A model generated the notes under the pieces. That model was not told the origin of the DNA and made no database searches. It was given only the letters and a program-made list of their open reading frames with translations. Source: Palsa-504 sp963753195 (lineage in GTDB: Bacteria; Actinomycetota; Actinomycetes; Streptosporangiales; Streptosporangiaceae). From it: a stretch of DNA of 64,000 nt. Every line of letters begins with the position of its first letter. Positions within the stretch are counted from its first letter, which is position 1. Made by a program: the position numbers and the translations under genes. Positions 15,769 to 24,418 of the stretch are shown here, piece after piece. The stretch is taken from assembly GCA_963753195.1 (NCBI GenBank), contig CAVWBH010000003.1, forward strand, positions 186,001-250,000, given 5' to 3'.

Positions 15769-17601
15769 GTGCCCGGCATGAACTCAGGCCTGAGCCCGGA
15801 CGACCCCAGGCTGGTCGCCGCGTTCAGGTCCGCGCTACTGCACCAGGGCTTCATCGCGCTGCTCATCGTCGTATTCCTGGGCCTGCTGTGGGCGACGGCG
15901 CGGGTGTGGCGGCCCGCTGCGGCGGGGACCTCGCGCGGCAGCGAGCCCCGGGAGCCCCGGGCGCGGGTGCTGCTGCGGGTCGGGTTCGGCCTGCTCTGGA
16001 TCCTGGACGGAATCTTGCAGGCGCAGCCCAAGATGGCGGGCGGGCTGGCCGCGCAGGTCTTCGCGCCGACCGCCGCCGCCTCGCCGACCTGGGTCCAGCA
16101 CCTGGCCAACTGGGGCGGGACCGTCTGGTCCTTCCACCCCATCACGGCCGGCGCGGCCTCGGTGTGGATCCAGGTCGGGATCGGCGCCTGGCTGCTGGTC
16201 GCGGCGCACGGGACGTGGTCCAGGCTCGCGGGGCTGGCCGCCGTGGCGTGGGGGCTCGTGGTGTGGGTATTCGGGGAGTCGTTGGGCGGGATCTTCGCGC
16301 CGGGCCTGAGCTGGCTGACCGGGGCGCCCGGGGCCGTGCTGATCTACGTGGTCGCCGGGGGGCTCGTGGCGCTGCCCGAGGACGCCTGGCGCGGCCCGCG
16401 GCTCGGGCGGCTGGTACTGGCCGGGACAGGCGCGTTCTTCCTGGGCATGGCGGTGCTGCAGGCCTGGCCGGGCCGCGGCTTCTGGGCGGGCACCATCGCC
16501 GGCCAGCCGGGCACGCTGGCCGGTATGGTCCAGCAGATGTCCGGCACCTCGCAGCCGCACTTCCTGTCCGACCTGGTGGCCGGCTTCGGCTCGTTCGCCG
16601 CGAGCAACGGCTTCGCGGTCAACCTGGTGGTGGTGATCGCGCTCGCGGCGATGGGCGCGATCTTCCTGACCGGCAGGCCCCGGCTGGTCCGCTACGCCGT
16701 GTGGTTCGGGCTGGCGTTCTGCCTCGCGGACTGGGTGCTAGTGCAGGATCTCGGCATCCTCGGCGGCCTCGGCACCGACCCTAACAGCATGATCCCCTGG
16801 ATCTTGCTGTTCTCCGCGGGCTACCTGGCCCTTATGCCGGCGCCGGCCGCCGAGGAAACGGCCGTCGAGGGCGCTGAGGGCCGAGGGTGGCGTGAGCGGC
16901 TGCGGCCGCTGGCGCCCAGAGCAGTGGGGACGGCGATCATGTCGGCTAGCGCACGGTCCGCGGCGGCGGTCGCGACGCTGGCCGTCATCCTGGTCGGGGT
17001 GGTTCCGATGACCGCGGCGGCCGCGAACCGGACCGCAGACCCGATCCTGGCCGAGGCCATCGCAGGCGACACCGCCCCGATAGACCTCCCGGCACCCGGC
17101 TTTACCCTCACCGACCAGAACGGCCAGCTGGTCTCGCTGGCCGGCCTGCGCGGCAAGGTGGTGCTGCTGACGTTCCTCGACCCGGTGTGCACCACCGACT
17201 GCCCGATCATCGGGGCCGAGATGAAGGAGACGGGGGTGCTGCTCGGGCCCGCGGACAAGGACGTCGAGCTGGTGGCCGTAGTGGCCAACCCGACCTACCG
17301 GTCGCCGGCGTTCACCCAGGCCTTCGACCGCGAGGAGGGGCTGGACACGGTGCCCAACTGGCTGTACCTGACCGGGTCACTCAGCCAGCTCAGCCGCGTG
17401 TGGGAGCAGTACGGGATCACCGTGGAGAACCTGCCCGCGGGCGCGATGTCGGCCCACAACGACCTGGCCGTGGTCATCGACCGGACAGGGCAGGTCCGCG
17501 AGGAGGTCGACGCCGACCCCGGGCCCGCCACCGTGAGCACGAAGTCCTCGTTCTCCGTGCTGCTCAGCCAGTATGCGCGCCAGGCGCTGGCTAGCTCGTG
17601 A
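15769..17601 (+). CDS. Polytopic membrane domain fused to a SCO1/SenC copper-chaperone domain
   Basis: A 610-residue two-part protein. Residues 1-360 form a membrane region with many hydrophobic segments, including LLWILDGILQAQP and VVWVFGESLGG; it is clearly related to the separate protein encoded at 48531-49481. After a further membrane segment near 400, residues of about 437-605 form a SCO1/SenC thioredoxin-like domain (APGFTLTDQNGQLVSLAGLR). This has the copper-binding cysteines in DPVCTTDCPI (near 473) and the third ligand His in SAHND (near 561). SCO1 delivers copper to the CuA site of cytochrome oxidase. The CtaG gene two places downstream supports that role. The GTG at 15769 has AGAGGAG upstream. 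The fusion is unfamiliar to me. Confidence 0.88.
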   Translation: MPGMNSGLSPDDPRLVAAFRSALLHQGFIALLIVVFLGLLWATARVWRPAAAGTSRGSEPREPRARVLLRVGFGLLWILDGILQAQPKMAGGLAAQVFAPTAAASPTWVQHLANWGGTVWSFHPITAGAASVWIQVGIGAWLLVAAHGTWSRLAGLAAVAWGLVVWVFGESLGGIFAPGLSWLTGAPGAVLIYVVAGGLVALPEDAWRGPRLGRLVLAGTGAFFLGMAVLQAWPGRGFWAGTIAGQPGTLAGMVQQMSGTSQPHFLSDLVAGFGSFAASNGFAVNLVVVIALAAMGAIFLTGRPRLVRYAVWFGLAFCLADWVLVQDLGILGGLGTDPNSMIPWILLFSAGYLALMPAPAAEETAVEGAEGRGWRERLRPLAPRAVGTAIMSASARSAAAVATLAVILVGVVPMTAAAANRTADPILAEAIAGDTAPIDLPAPGFTLTDQNGQLVSLAGLRGKVVLLTFLDPVCTTDCPIIGAEMKETGVLLGPADKDVELVAVVANPTYRSPAFTQAFDREEGLDTVPNWLYLTGSLSQLSRVWEQYGITVENLPAGAMSAHNDLAVVIDRTGQVREEVDADPGPATVSTKSSFSVLLSQYARQALASS

Positions 17602-17611
17602 CGGGCAGCTC

Positions 17612-18766
17612 ATGAAGAGGAGCGCCGTGAACTGGCGGAGCACCGGCCTCGCGGTAGCATGCGCGGGCCTGATCGCCCTGGCCGCCGGGTGCGGCGTCCA
17701 GACCGCCCCGCAGAGCGCGCCTGCCGGCCAGGTACCGACCGCGCCGCTGGCCACCTCGCTGGTCACCGCGCAGGGCACCTGGGCGGTCACGGTCATGGGC
17801 GGGTCGGCCGCGTCGGAGAACAACTTCTGGCAGCTGTTCCTCCGGCCCACGGGCGCCAGCCGCTGGTCCCTGGCCACCCCGGAAGGGGTGGCCGACAACG
17901 GCGGCCTGGTCGCCTCGGGCGACGTGGGCGGCACCTCGCTGGTGGTCGGCTTCCGGCCCAGCCAGGGGCTGGCCTTCTCGCCGCTGGCCACCAGCAGCAA
18001 CGCGGGCCAGACCTGGACGCCGGGCCTGCTTGACGCGGTCCTGGCCGACGTCCCGGACGCGCTGGCCATCGCCCCGTCAGGGCAGGCCCTGGCCCTGCTG
18101 AACGACGGCGGCATCTCCTCGGCGCCGGACGCCGGGGCGGCGGCCGCCGGGCACTGGTCGGGGTTGAGCACGCTGTCCGCACTGGCCGCGACGACGCCGG
18201 GACGCGGGTGCGGGCTAGTGGGGGTGAGCGCCGTCTCGTTCGGCCCAGATAATGTCCCGATGGCGGCGGGAAGCTGCCTGCGGCGGGGTGTGGCCGGGAT
18301 CTTCGCTGAGGCCGGCGGCAGCTGGCAGGCGGCGGGGCCGGCGCTGCCCGCCGGGTTCGGCGGGGATCAGGTGCAGGTGCTGGGGCTGGCCGCCGTGCCG
18401 GGCGGCAACGCGGCGCTGCTGCGGGCCGGGACCGACCTGCTGGCGGCCTGGTCGCACGGGGGGCACTGGACGGTGTCCGCGCCGGTCGGGGCGGCCGGGG
18501 TGACGGCGTCGGGGTTCGGGCCGTCCGGGAGCGTCTGGGTGCTGGCCGGCGGGAGCCGCGCCGAAACCATCGCCGGGCCGGGCCAGGCGTGGCGGGCGCT
18601 GCCCGCCCTCCCGCCGGGCACCGCGACGCTGGCGCCGGGGCCCGGCTCCGGGTACGACGCGCTGGCCGTGTCGGGGACGGACCTCACCGTCTGGCGCCTG
18701 GGCGCCGGCGCGTGGGGGAAGGTTCAGGTCATCAAGGTGCCGATCACGTACGGCTCTTCCGGTTAG
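17612..18766 (+). CDS. Predicted lipoprotein with repeated beta-rich structure
   Basis: A secreted protein of about 384 residues, with a lipobox LIALAAGC that would anchor it to the membrane by a lipidated cysteine. The rest is rich in Gly, Ala and Trp with recurring strands such as TLAPGPGSGYDALAVSG and ending in short repeats, resembling an exo-sialidase or BNR-like propeller, but no Asp-box is clear and I give no enzymatic function. It starts 10 bp after the SCO1 fusion and ends 7 bp before ctaG, so it belongs to that operon and may assist oxidase assembly. The start is ATG 17612 or GTG 17627; the latter has AGAGGAG just upstream. Confidence 0.65.
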   Translation: MKRSAVNWRSTGLAVACAGLIALAAGCGVQTAPQSAPAGQVPTAPLATSLVTAQGTWAVTVMGGSAASENNFWQLFLRPTGASRWSLATPEGVADNGGLVASGDVGGTSLVVGFRPSQGLAFSPLATSSNAGQTWTPGLLDAVLADVPDALAIAPSGQALALLNDGGISSAPDAGAAAAGHWSGLSTLSALAATTPGRGCGLVGVSAVSFGPDNVPMAAGSCLRRGVAGIFAEAGGSWQAAGPALPAGFGGDQVQVLGLAAVPGGNAALLRAGTDLLAAWSHGGHWTVSAPVGAAGVTASGFGPSGSVWVLAGGSRAETIAGPGQAWRALPALPPGTATLAPGPGSGYDALAVSGTDLTVWRLGAGAWGKVQVIKVPITYGSSG

Positions 18767-18773
18767 GGCGGCC

Positions 18774-19808
18774 ATGAGCTATCTGAGCGGGCACTGGTCG
18801 TTCGATCCGTTCGTCATCGTGGCGGTGGTGGTGGCGGGGTGGCACGAGGCCGGGCTGCGGCGGCTGGCGCGGCGGTCGCGGCCGGAGCGGACCCGGGAGC
18901 GGCGGCTGCGGTCGCTGTGGTTCTACGCCGGGCTGGCCGTGCTGACCATCGCGGTGACCTCGCCGCTGGACTACTGGGCCGACGACTATTTCCTGGTGCA
19001 CATGATCCAGCACCTGCTGCTCATGTTCGCCGCGCCGTCGCTGATCGTGGCGGGCGCCCCGTGGCAGCCGCTGCTGGCCGCGCTGCCGGGCCGGTCCGGG
19101 CGCAGCGTGACCCGGGAGGTGCTGGCGGGCGGCTGGTCCCGGCCGCTGCGCGCGATAGGCGGCTTCTTCCTCCGGCCGTGGGTGGCGGTGGCGCTGTTCA
19201 ACCTGGTCATGATCGTCTGGCACCTGCCCGGGCCGTACGACCTGGCCGAGGACAACTCCGCCGTGCACATCTGGCTGATGCACGCCAGCTTCTTCACCGC
19301 CGGGGTGCTGTTCTGGCTGCAGTTCATCCCGTCACCGCCGTTCCGCAGGCGGATGCCGCTGATATCCCAGGCGGCCGCGCTGCTGGCGACCAACTTCATC
19401 ATGATCGGCATCGCGATGGCGCTGAGCATCTTCGTCAACGGCTCGGTGTACCCGGTCTACGCCCACGTGCCCGGGGTCACCCTGCCCCCGTTCGCCGACC
19501 AGCAGATCGGCGCGGCGATCCTGTGGGTATGCGGCGATTTCTGGGCCCTGCCCGCCATGATCGTGATCGTCAGGCGGCTGATCGTCACCGACGGGAGCAT
19601 CACCGCGGCGCTGGACGGGATGCTGAACCGCGGCTCGGCGCGCAGCGGCTGGACCACCGGGCGGTCTCCGGCCGGCGTGCTGAGGACGGCCGGGGACAGG
19701 CCGGCTCAGGGCTTGCCTTCGAGTTTGCCTTCGAGTTTGACTCAGAGCCCGGCTCAGAGTTTGGCGCAGAGTTTGGGTCAGCGGCCGTCGCCGGACGGGG
19801 AATCGTGA
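18774..19808 (+). CDS. ctaG: Cytochrome c oxidase assembly factor CtaG (caa3 type)
   Basis: Integral membrane protein of 344 residues of the caa3_CtaG family, needed for maturation of heme-copper oxidases. Family features are visible: FLVHMIQHLLLMFAAPSLIV with conserved His and Met residues, MIVWHLPGPYD, and HIWLMHASFFTAGVLFW; seven or so hydrophobic segments. It follows the lipoprotein by 7 bp and shares an operon with the SCO1 fusion, consistent with copper insertion into an oxidase. The C-terminal tail is made of near-repeated LPSSL/QSLAQSLGQ units from a repetitive DNA stretch (19718-19785). It overlaps the opposing transporter gene by 31 bp. Confidence 0.9.
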   Translation: MSYLSGHWSFDPFVIVAVVVAGWHEAGLRRLARRSRPERTRERRLRSLWFYAGLAVLTIAVTSPLDYWADDYFLVHMIQHLLLMFAAPSLIVAGAPWQPLLAALPGRSGRSVTREVLAGGWSRPLRAIGGFFLRPWVAVALFNLVMIVWHLPGPYDLAEDNSAVHIWLMHASFFTAGVLFWLQFIPSPPFRRRMPLISQAAALLATNFIMIGIAMALSIFVNGSVYPVYAHVPGVTLPPFADQQIGAAILWVCGDFWALPAMIVIVRRLIVTDGSITAALDGMLNRGSARSGWTTGRSPAGVLRTAGDRPAQGLPSSLPSSLTQSPAQSLAQSLGQRPSPDGES

Positions 19809-20887
19809 AAGCGCTGCCGGTGCGCGTGGCGAGAGAACCTGCGCGGCGCCGGGCGGTCGCGCAGCACGCCCTCGGCCGGGACCGCGGACAACGATCCGGC
19901 GGACGGCGGGCGCTCCGCGGACTTCCGGCGTGGTGCCCGGCCGTTGGGTGAATCCGCGGGGTCCGGCCCGTCCGGTGCGGGCGCGTCCTTGGCTCCCGCG
20001 GCATCCGGCTTGATCGCCACGGTGATCTTGCGCAGTCCGCTGAAGGCCGTCGAGCGCGCCACCGCGATCACCCCGACGACCAGCAGGGCGATCCCGCCCG
20101 CCTCGATGGCGAGCAGGCCGGGCGTGATCTCGACCCGGTCGCCGAACACCAGGATCCCGAGCGCGATGCCGGCCAGCGGCTCGCCGGCCGCGATGGCGGG
20201 CAGCGAGGCGTGCAGCGGCGCCGCGCTGAACGCGTTCTGCATCAGCCAGATGCCGACGATGCCCGCGCCGACCAGGGCGTAGGCCGACCAGGTGGTGAAC
20301 AGCACGGTCCAGGAGGTGCCCTGCAGGGTTTCCAGCGTCTGCCTGGTCAGCGCGTCCTGGATGCCGAACACCAGGCCGGCCCCGAGACCGGTGAGGGTGG
20401 CCCGCACCTGCCCCGACCGGCGATGTCCGATCACCACGGCGACGAACGCGATGCCCGCGATGATCGCCGCCGCGTACCAGTGCGAGAACGAGCCGAAGTC
20501 CAGGCCGATGGGCGTGATGGACCGGGACGCGGACACCAGGGCGACGCCGGCGATCAAGATCAGGGCGCCGACCACCTCGGTGACCTTGACCTTCTGCCGG
20601 GACAGCGGCACGGCCAGCACCAGGGCCCAGACCAGGTACGTGGTCAGCAGCGGCTCGACCAGGGTCAGCTCGAGGTGGTCGATCGACCAGGCGGCGACCA
20701 GGTAGCCCGCGATCATGCAGCCGATGCCGAGCAGCCACCGGGGCTTGCGCAGCAGGTCGGTCAGGATGCGGAACTGGAGGAAACGCGACTCCGGCTCCTG
20801 CTCGGCGGAGTACTGCTGGAGGACGAACCCGACACCGAGCAGCAGCGCGGCCGCGAGGGTAGTCGCGTAATTAACATCCAGGTCCAC
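19778..20887 (-). CDS. DMT superfamily transporter (EamA-like)
   Basis: Membrane protein of 369 residues with ten or so hydrophobic segments in the two-fold pattern of drug/metabolite transporters, for example LTLVEPLLTTYLVWALVLAV in the first half and PLAGIALGILVFGDRVEITP in the second. The substrate cannot be deduced. A soluble, Arg/Pro-rich C-terminal tail of about 75 residues has no family resemblance; its last codons overlap the end of ctaG on the other strand, so the tail may have grown by loss of an earlier stop. The start is 20887, the first in-frame start ahead of helix 1. Confidence 0.78.
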   Translation of the reverse strand: MDLDVNYATTLAAALLLGVGFVLQQYSAEQEPESRFLQFRILTDLLRKPRWLLGIGCMIAGYLVAAWSIDHLELTLVEPLLTTYLVWALVLAVPLSRQKVKVTEVVGALILIAGVALVSASRSITPIGLDFGSFSHWYAAAIIAGIAFVAVVIGHRRSGQVRATLTGLGAGLVFGIQDALTRQTLETLQGTSWTVLFTTWSAYALVGAGIVGIWLMQNAFSAAPLHASLPAIAAGEPLAGIALGILVFGDRVEITPGLLAIEAGGIALLVVGVIAVARSTAFSGLRKITVAIKPDAAGAKDAPAPDGPDPADSPNGRAPRRKSAERPPSAGSLSAVPAEGVLRDRPAPRRFSRHAHRQRFHDSPSGDGR

Positions 20888-21030
20888 AGTGCTCTGTCTT
20901 CACTAGGGTGCCGGTATCAAACACAACGTGTACTGCTGCCAGCTAGTTTCGACGCAACCGAGTGACGCAAGGATGACGACGACGCTTTTGATAGTACGTC
21001 AGCGTGCTTGTCGATCCGGCCGCCACGCCG

Positions 21031-21045
21031 ACGGGCTGCAGGCCC
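21031..21045 (-). terminator. Possible terminator after the carbonic anhydrase gene
   Basis: CGGGC, loop TGCAG, GCCCG lies 9 bp beyond the stop of the minus-strand carbonic anhydrase gene. The stem is short and no T-run follows, so it is weak support. Confidence 0.25.
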
Positions 21046-21053
21046 GCCGCAGC

Positions 21054-21575
21054 TCAGGGGCTCAGGCGCCGTAGTTCGGAGCGGTACCTGCGGGCGGATT
21101 CCAGGTAGGTCTTCACCGCGCTGGCGGCGACCTCGCCGGACACGCCGGTCCGCTTGATGATGGCCGGGACGCCGGCGGCCAAGGCACCGGGCGGGACCTC
21201 GAAGCCCTCCGGGATCAGGGCGGCCGCAGCCACGATCGCGCCCGCCTGGACCAGGGCCCGGTTCAGCACGACGGACCCGGAGCCGATCAGGCACCTGTCC
21301 TGGACCACGCAGCCTTCCAGGTGGGCGTTGTGACCGACCACGCATTCACGGCCGATGAACGTCGGCCACTCCTCGGTGCAGTGGATCACGGTCCCGTCCT
21401 GGATCGAGGTCCGGGCCCCGATCTCCATCCAGCCGTGGTCACCGCGCAGCACCGCGCACGGCCACACCGACGCCTCCGGGCCGATGCGCACCCGGCCGAT
21501 GACGACCGCGTCGGGATGGACGAAGGCGGCCTCGTCAATGTCCGGCTCGGCCTCGCCCAGGGCGTAGATCGGCAC
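21054..21575 (-). CDS. Gamma-class carbonic anhydrase family protein
   Basis: Left-handed beta-helix protein of 173 residues built on hexapeptide repeats (VVIGRVRIGPEASVWPCAVLRGD, shown here only in part: VIGRVRIGPEASVWPCAVLR). Three histidines that bind the metal in gamma carbonic anhydrases are present, in GTVIHCTEE and VVGHNAHLEGC. Family members hydrate CO2 or are related acyl-binding trimers such as PaaY; activity cannot be separated from sequence alone. I prefer the GTG at 21575, with AGGG 7 nt upstream and the family-typical start PIYALGE, over the TTG at 21581. It is divergent from the pentapeptide-repeat gene, with only 37 bp between starts. Confidence 0.85.
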   Translation of the reverse strand: MPIYALGEAEPDIDEAAFVHPDAVVIGRVRIGPEASVWPCAVLRGDHGWMEIGARTSIQDGTVIHCTEEWPTFIGRECVVGHNAHLEGCVVQDRCLIGSGSVVLNRALVQAGAIVAAAALIPEGFEVPPGALAAGVPAIIKRTGVSGEVAASAVKTYLESARRYRSELRRLSP

Positions 21576-21612
21576 CAGCAAACCCTACCGCGCGGCGGGT
21601 ACAGTCAGCCGC

Positions 21613-22224
21613 ATGGCCGCGCGCATCGGATTCGAGGGGGATCTCGAGCCGGACGAGGACTACGAGGGCCTGCGGTTCGCCGAGGCCGCGTTCGACGCGG
21701 CCGCCGCGGGCGGGTGCCACTTCCTGGACTGCGACTTCACCGGCGTGTCGTTCGGCGGCGGGCGGCTGCGTAAAAGCAGGTTTACCGATGTCACCATGTC
21801 CCAGGTCCGGTTCGTGGCCACCGACCTGGCCGAAACCGGCTGGCAGGACACGGTCCTGACCGGCTGCGCGCTGGCCGGGGTGCAGGCCTTCTCCAGTGCC
21901 GCGCGCCGGGTGACCTTGCGCGACGCCAAGCTCGACTCGGTGAACTTCCGCGGCGCGGTGTTCACCGACGTGGCCTTCGAGGACTGCGTGCTGCGCGATG
22001 TCGACTTCGGCGGGGCCACGCTGCTGCGGGTCAGCTTCGCCGGCTGCACCCTGGCCGACGTGGACTTCACGAAGGTGACCTGCACGGAGGTGGACCTGCG
22101 CGGCGCTTCGCTGGGCATCGCGGCCGGCTACGAGTCGCTGCGCGGCGCCCGGATCGACAGCGTCCAGCTCGTCGCCCTCGCCCCGTTCCTCGCCCGCCAT
22201 CTCGGCCTGGTGGTGACCGACTGA
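21613..22224 (+). CDS. Pentapeptide-repeat protein
   Basis: A 203-residue protein made largely of A(D/N)LxX-like pentapeptides: CDFTGVSFGG, ADVDFTKVT and VNFRGAVFTDVAFEDC. These fold as a right-handed quadrilateral beta-helix. Some family members mimic DNA and protect gyrase from quinolones (Qnr, MfpA); this one has no further hallmark, so that role is not claimed. It begins 37 bp from the divergent carbonic anhydrase start and is followed after 2 bp by a methyltransferase gene, suggesting co-transcription. Confidence 0.85.
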   Translation: MAARIGFEGDLEPDEDYEGLRFAEAAFDAAAAGGCHFLDCDFTGVSFGGGRLRKSRFTDVTMSQVRFVATDLAETGWQDTVLTGCALAGVQAFSSAARRVTLRDAKLDSVNFRGAVFTDVAFEDCVLRDVDFGGATLLRVSFAGCTLADVDFTKVTCTEVDLRGASLGIAAGYESLRGARIDSVQLVALAPFLARHLGLVVTD

Positions 22225-22226
22225 CC

Positions 22227-22949
22227 ATGGAGTATTACCAGCACGATCTCGCCCTGGTACACGCCCTGGGCTACGGTCAGCACGGGGATACCTGCGCGCC
22301 CGGCATCCTGGATCTCCTGGCCCCGGTGCGCGGCGGGCTGGTGCTCGAGCTCGGCTGCGGAGCCGGGGCGCTGACCCGGCACCTGCTGGCCGCCGGCCAC
22401 CGGGTTATCGCCACCGACGCGTCGGCGGCGATGCTCTCGCTGGCCCGCAGCGAGCTCGGCGCGGACGCGGACCTGCGGCATCTGGCGCTGCCCGATGATC
22501 CGCTGCCGGCCGCGGACGCGATCGTCTCGGTCGGGCACGTGGTCAGCTATCTGCCGGACGCCGCCGCCATTGACCGCGCCCTGGTCCGCATGGCCGGGGC
22601 GCTGCGGCCGGGCGGAGTGCTGGCCATCGACATCTGCGATCTGGAGTGGGGCCGGATCCGGGCGGGCGCGGAGAACTTCGGCCGGGTGGGCCCGGACTGG
22701 GCCGTCATCACCGAGTACTCGGCTCCCGCGCCAGATTTGTTCGTCCGGGAGATCACCACGTTCGTCTCCGACGGCGCCGGCGCGTGGCGGCGCGGCCACG
22801 AGCGCCATCGCAACGTGCTCGTCGATACGTCCGCGATCCCGGCTTTGCTCGCGGCGCACGGAGTGACGGCGACCGTGGGGTCCTCGTTCGGCGGGGCGGC
22901 GCTGCCGGCTGGACTGCGGGCCGTGACGGGCGTGGCTGGCCGGGGCTAG
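22227..22949 (+). CDS. Class I SAM-dependent methyltransferase
   Basis: A 240-residue enzyme with the Rossmann-type SAM-binding motif LVLELGCGAGALTRHLLAAG, an acidic residue after strand 2 (VIATDASAAMLSLARSE) and RPGGVLAIDICD as motif III. It starts 3 nt after the pentapeptide-repeat stop (TGACCATGG), implying translational coupling. The substrate is unknown; the fold is similar to small-molecule methyltransferases. A minisatellite follows its stop codon directly. Confidence 0.85.
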   Translation: MEYYQHDLALVHALGYGQHGDTCAPGILDLLAPVRGGLVLELGCGAGALTRHLLAAGHRVIATDASAAMLSLARSELGADADLRHLALPDDPLPAADAIVSVGHVVSYLPDAAAIDRALVRMAGALRPGGVLAIDICDLEWGRIRAGAENFGRVGPDWAVITEYSAPAPDLFVREITTFVSDGAGAWRRGHERHRNVLVDTSAIPALLAAHGVTATVGSSFGGAALPAGLRAVTGVAGRG

Positions 22950-23108
22950 GGGCGCTGGGCGCTGGCCTGGGCTGGGGGCGCTGGGCGCTGGCCTGGGCTG
23001 GGGGCGCTGGGCGCTGGCCTGGGCTGGGGGCGCTGGGGCGCTGGCCTGGGCTGGGGCGCTGGCCTGGGCTGGGCTGGGGCGCTGGCCTGGGCTGGGGGTG
23101 CTGGCCGG
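22950..23108. repeat. G-rich minisatellite between convergent genes
   Basis: About six irregular copies of a 27-bp unit, GGCGCTGGGCGCTGGCCTGG plus GCTGGGG, with shortened versions toward the right. It fills the gap between the methyltransferase stop and the stop of murD2. The plus strand has many GGG runs and could form G-quadruplexes. Confidence 0.85.
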
Positions 23109-23110
23109 GG

Positions 23111-24418
23111 CTAGGGCAGCGCGCGCACGGCGCGGGCGAAGGCCTCGCTTCGGTCGCGGTAGTCGCGGTACTGGCCGAAGCTCGGCGCGGCCGGGGACAG
23201 CAGCACCACGCCGTCCGGCCGGGCCCACCGGAAACCCGCCTCGACCGCGGCGTCCAAGTCGGGGCAGTCCGTCACCTCGGCTCCCGGGGCCGCGCGCTCG
23301 ACCTCGGCGTGGATGCGAGGTCCGCTGTCCGGGAGGGTGAGCACCAGGGTCGGCTCGGCCCGCGCCGCCAGGCCCTCGGCCAGCGGCGCGTAGTCGATGC
23401 CGCGATCGTGGCCGCCCACGATGAGCGCGATCCGGCGGCCGGTGAACGCCTCTAGCGCGGCCAGGGTGGGCAGCACGTTGGTGGACAGGCCGTCGTCGAC
23501 GAAGGTGACCCCGTCGATGGTCCCGATCGACGCCAGCCGGCTGGGCAGATGCTGGTAGCCCTGGGCGGCGGCGGTGAGTTTCCGGTCGTCGCCGGCGCCG
23601 GGCACGCCGAGGGCAGCCAGGCACCGGCGGGCGATCAGCGCGTTACGCCGGTTGTGCCGGCCGAGCAGCCCGAGCGGCTCCATCCAGCCCGCGGCGGGCT
23701 CGTCGTCTTGCGACACCCACTCCACCCGCGGGCCGAGCAGTTTCTCGTGCTGCCGGAGCAGTTCGCTGTCGCCGTTGGCCACAGTCAGGTCGGCGCCCGG
23801 CTGGGAGCACATCGACAGCTTGTCCCGGTAGTACCGCTCCACTCCCCCGTGCCAGTCGAGGTGGTCGGGGTGCAGCGAGGTCACGGCCGTCACCGGCGGC
23901 GTGCACGGCAGGTCGGTGGCCTGGTAGCTGGACACCTCGATGACCCAGTAGTCGAAGTCCCGCTCCTCGGCTGGGTCGTAGGGCACCACGCCGATGTTGC
24001 CTGCGACCAGGCACTCGTAACCCAGCCCGGTCAGCAGATGCCCGGTGACGGACGCGGTAGTGCTCTTGCCCTTGGTGCCGGTCACGCACAAGACCTTTCG
24101 CGGGTCCTGTTCGGCGAGCCACAGGCCGAGGCCGCCCACCACCGGGATGCCCAGCCCGGACAGGCGGGCGGCCTCAGGCCGGTAGCGGCTCAGGCCAGGC
24201 GTCTTGACCACCACGTCGCAGTGCTCAAGGGCGGCGAGCCCGCCGTCGCTGGTGGCGAGCACGCCGGGGCTGGCCGGGCGGTCGTCGACGAGAACGGGCT
24301 CAACCCCGAGGGACTGCAGCTTGCGCACGTTGGCGTGGCCCTCGCGGCCCAGGCCCCAGACACCGACCCGAGCGCCGGGCAGGTCGGACCAGGAGAGTTT
24401 CGGCCGGGGACCGGTCAT
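23111..24418 (-). CDS. murD2: MurD2: UDP-MurNAc-L-Ala:L-Glu ligase (murL-linked)
   Basis: Mur ligase of 435 residues. The ATP-binding loop CVTGTKGKSTTASVTGHLL, the central VIEVSSYQA and SLHPDHLDWHGG, and the C-terminal VGGHDRGIDY all match MurD. MurD normally adds D-Glu to UDP-MurNAc-L-Ala. Next to MurL the homologous enzyme (MurD2 of Xanthomonas oryzae) adds L-Glu instead, which MurL then inverts. Its ATG (24418) overlaps the stop of murL as ATGA, so translation is coupled. I assign MurD2 by this context rather than by sequence hallmarks. The N terminus is set by this overlap. Confidence 0.82.
   Translation of the reverse strand: MTGPRPKLSWSDLPGARVGVWGLGREGHANVRKLQSLGVEPVLVDDRPASPGVLATSDGGLAALEHCDVVVKTPGLSRYRPEAARLSGLGIPVVGGLGLWLAEQDPRKVLCVTGTKGKSTTASVTGHLLTGLGYECLVAGNIGVVPYDPAEERDFDYWVIEVSSYQATDLPCTPPVTAVTSLHPDHLDWHGGVERYYRDKLSMCSQPGADLTVANGDSELLRQHEKLLGPRVEWVSQDDEPAAGWMEPLGLLGRHNRRNALIARRCLAALGVPGAGDDRKLTAAAQGYQHLPSRLASIGTIDGVTFVDDGLSTNVLPTLAALEAFTGRRIALIVGGHDRGIDYAPLAEGLAARAEPTLVLTLPDSGPRIHAEVERAAPGAEVTDCPDLDAAVEAGFRWARPDGVVLLSPAAPSFGQYRDYRDRSEAFARAVRALP

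Noticed and set aside
21579..21581. TTG at 21581 as start of the carbonic anhydrase
   Set aside because: GTG at 21575 has AGGG at 7 nt and gives the family-typical start PIYALGE.
22950..23110. Possible C-terminal extension of the methyltransferase through the minisatellite
   Set aside because: A TAG follows the methyltransferase directly at 22947-22949, so the array is non-coding.
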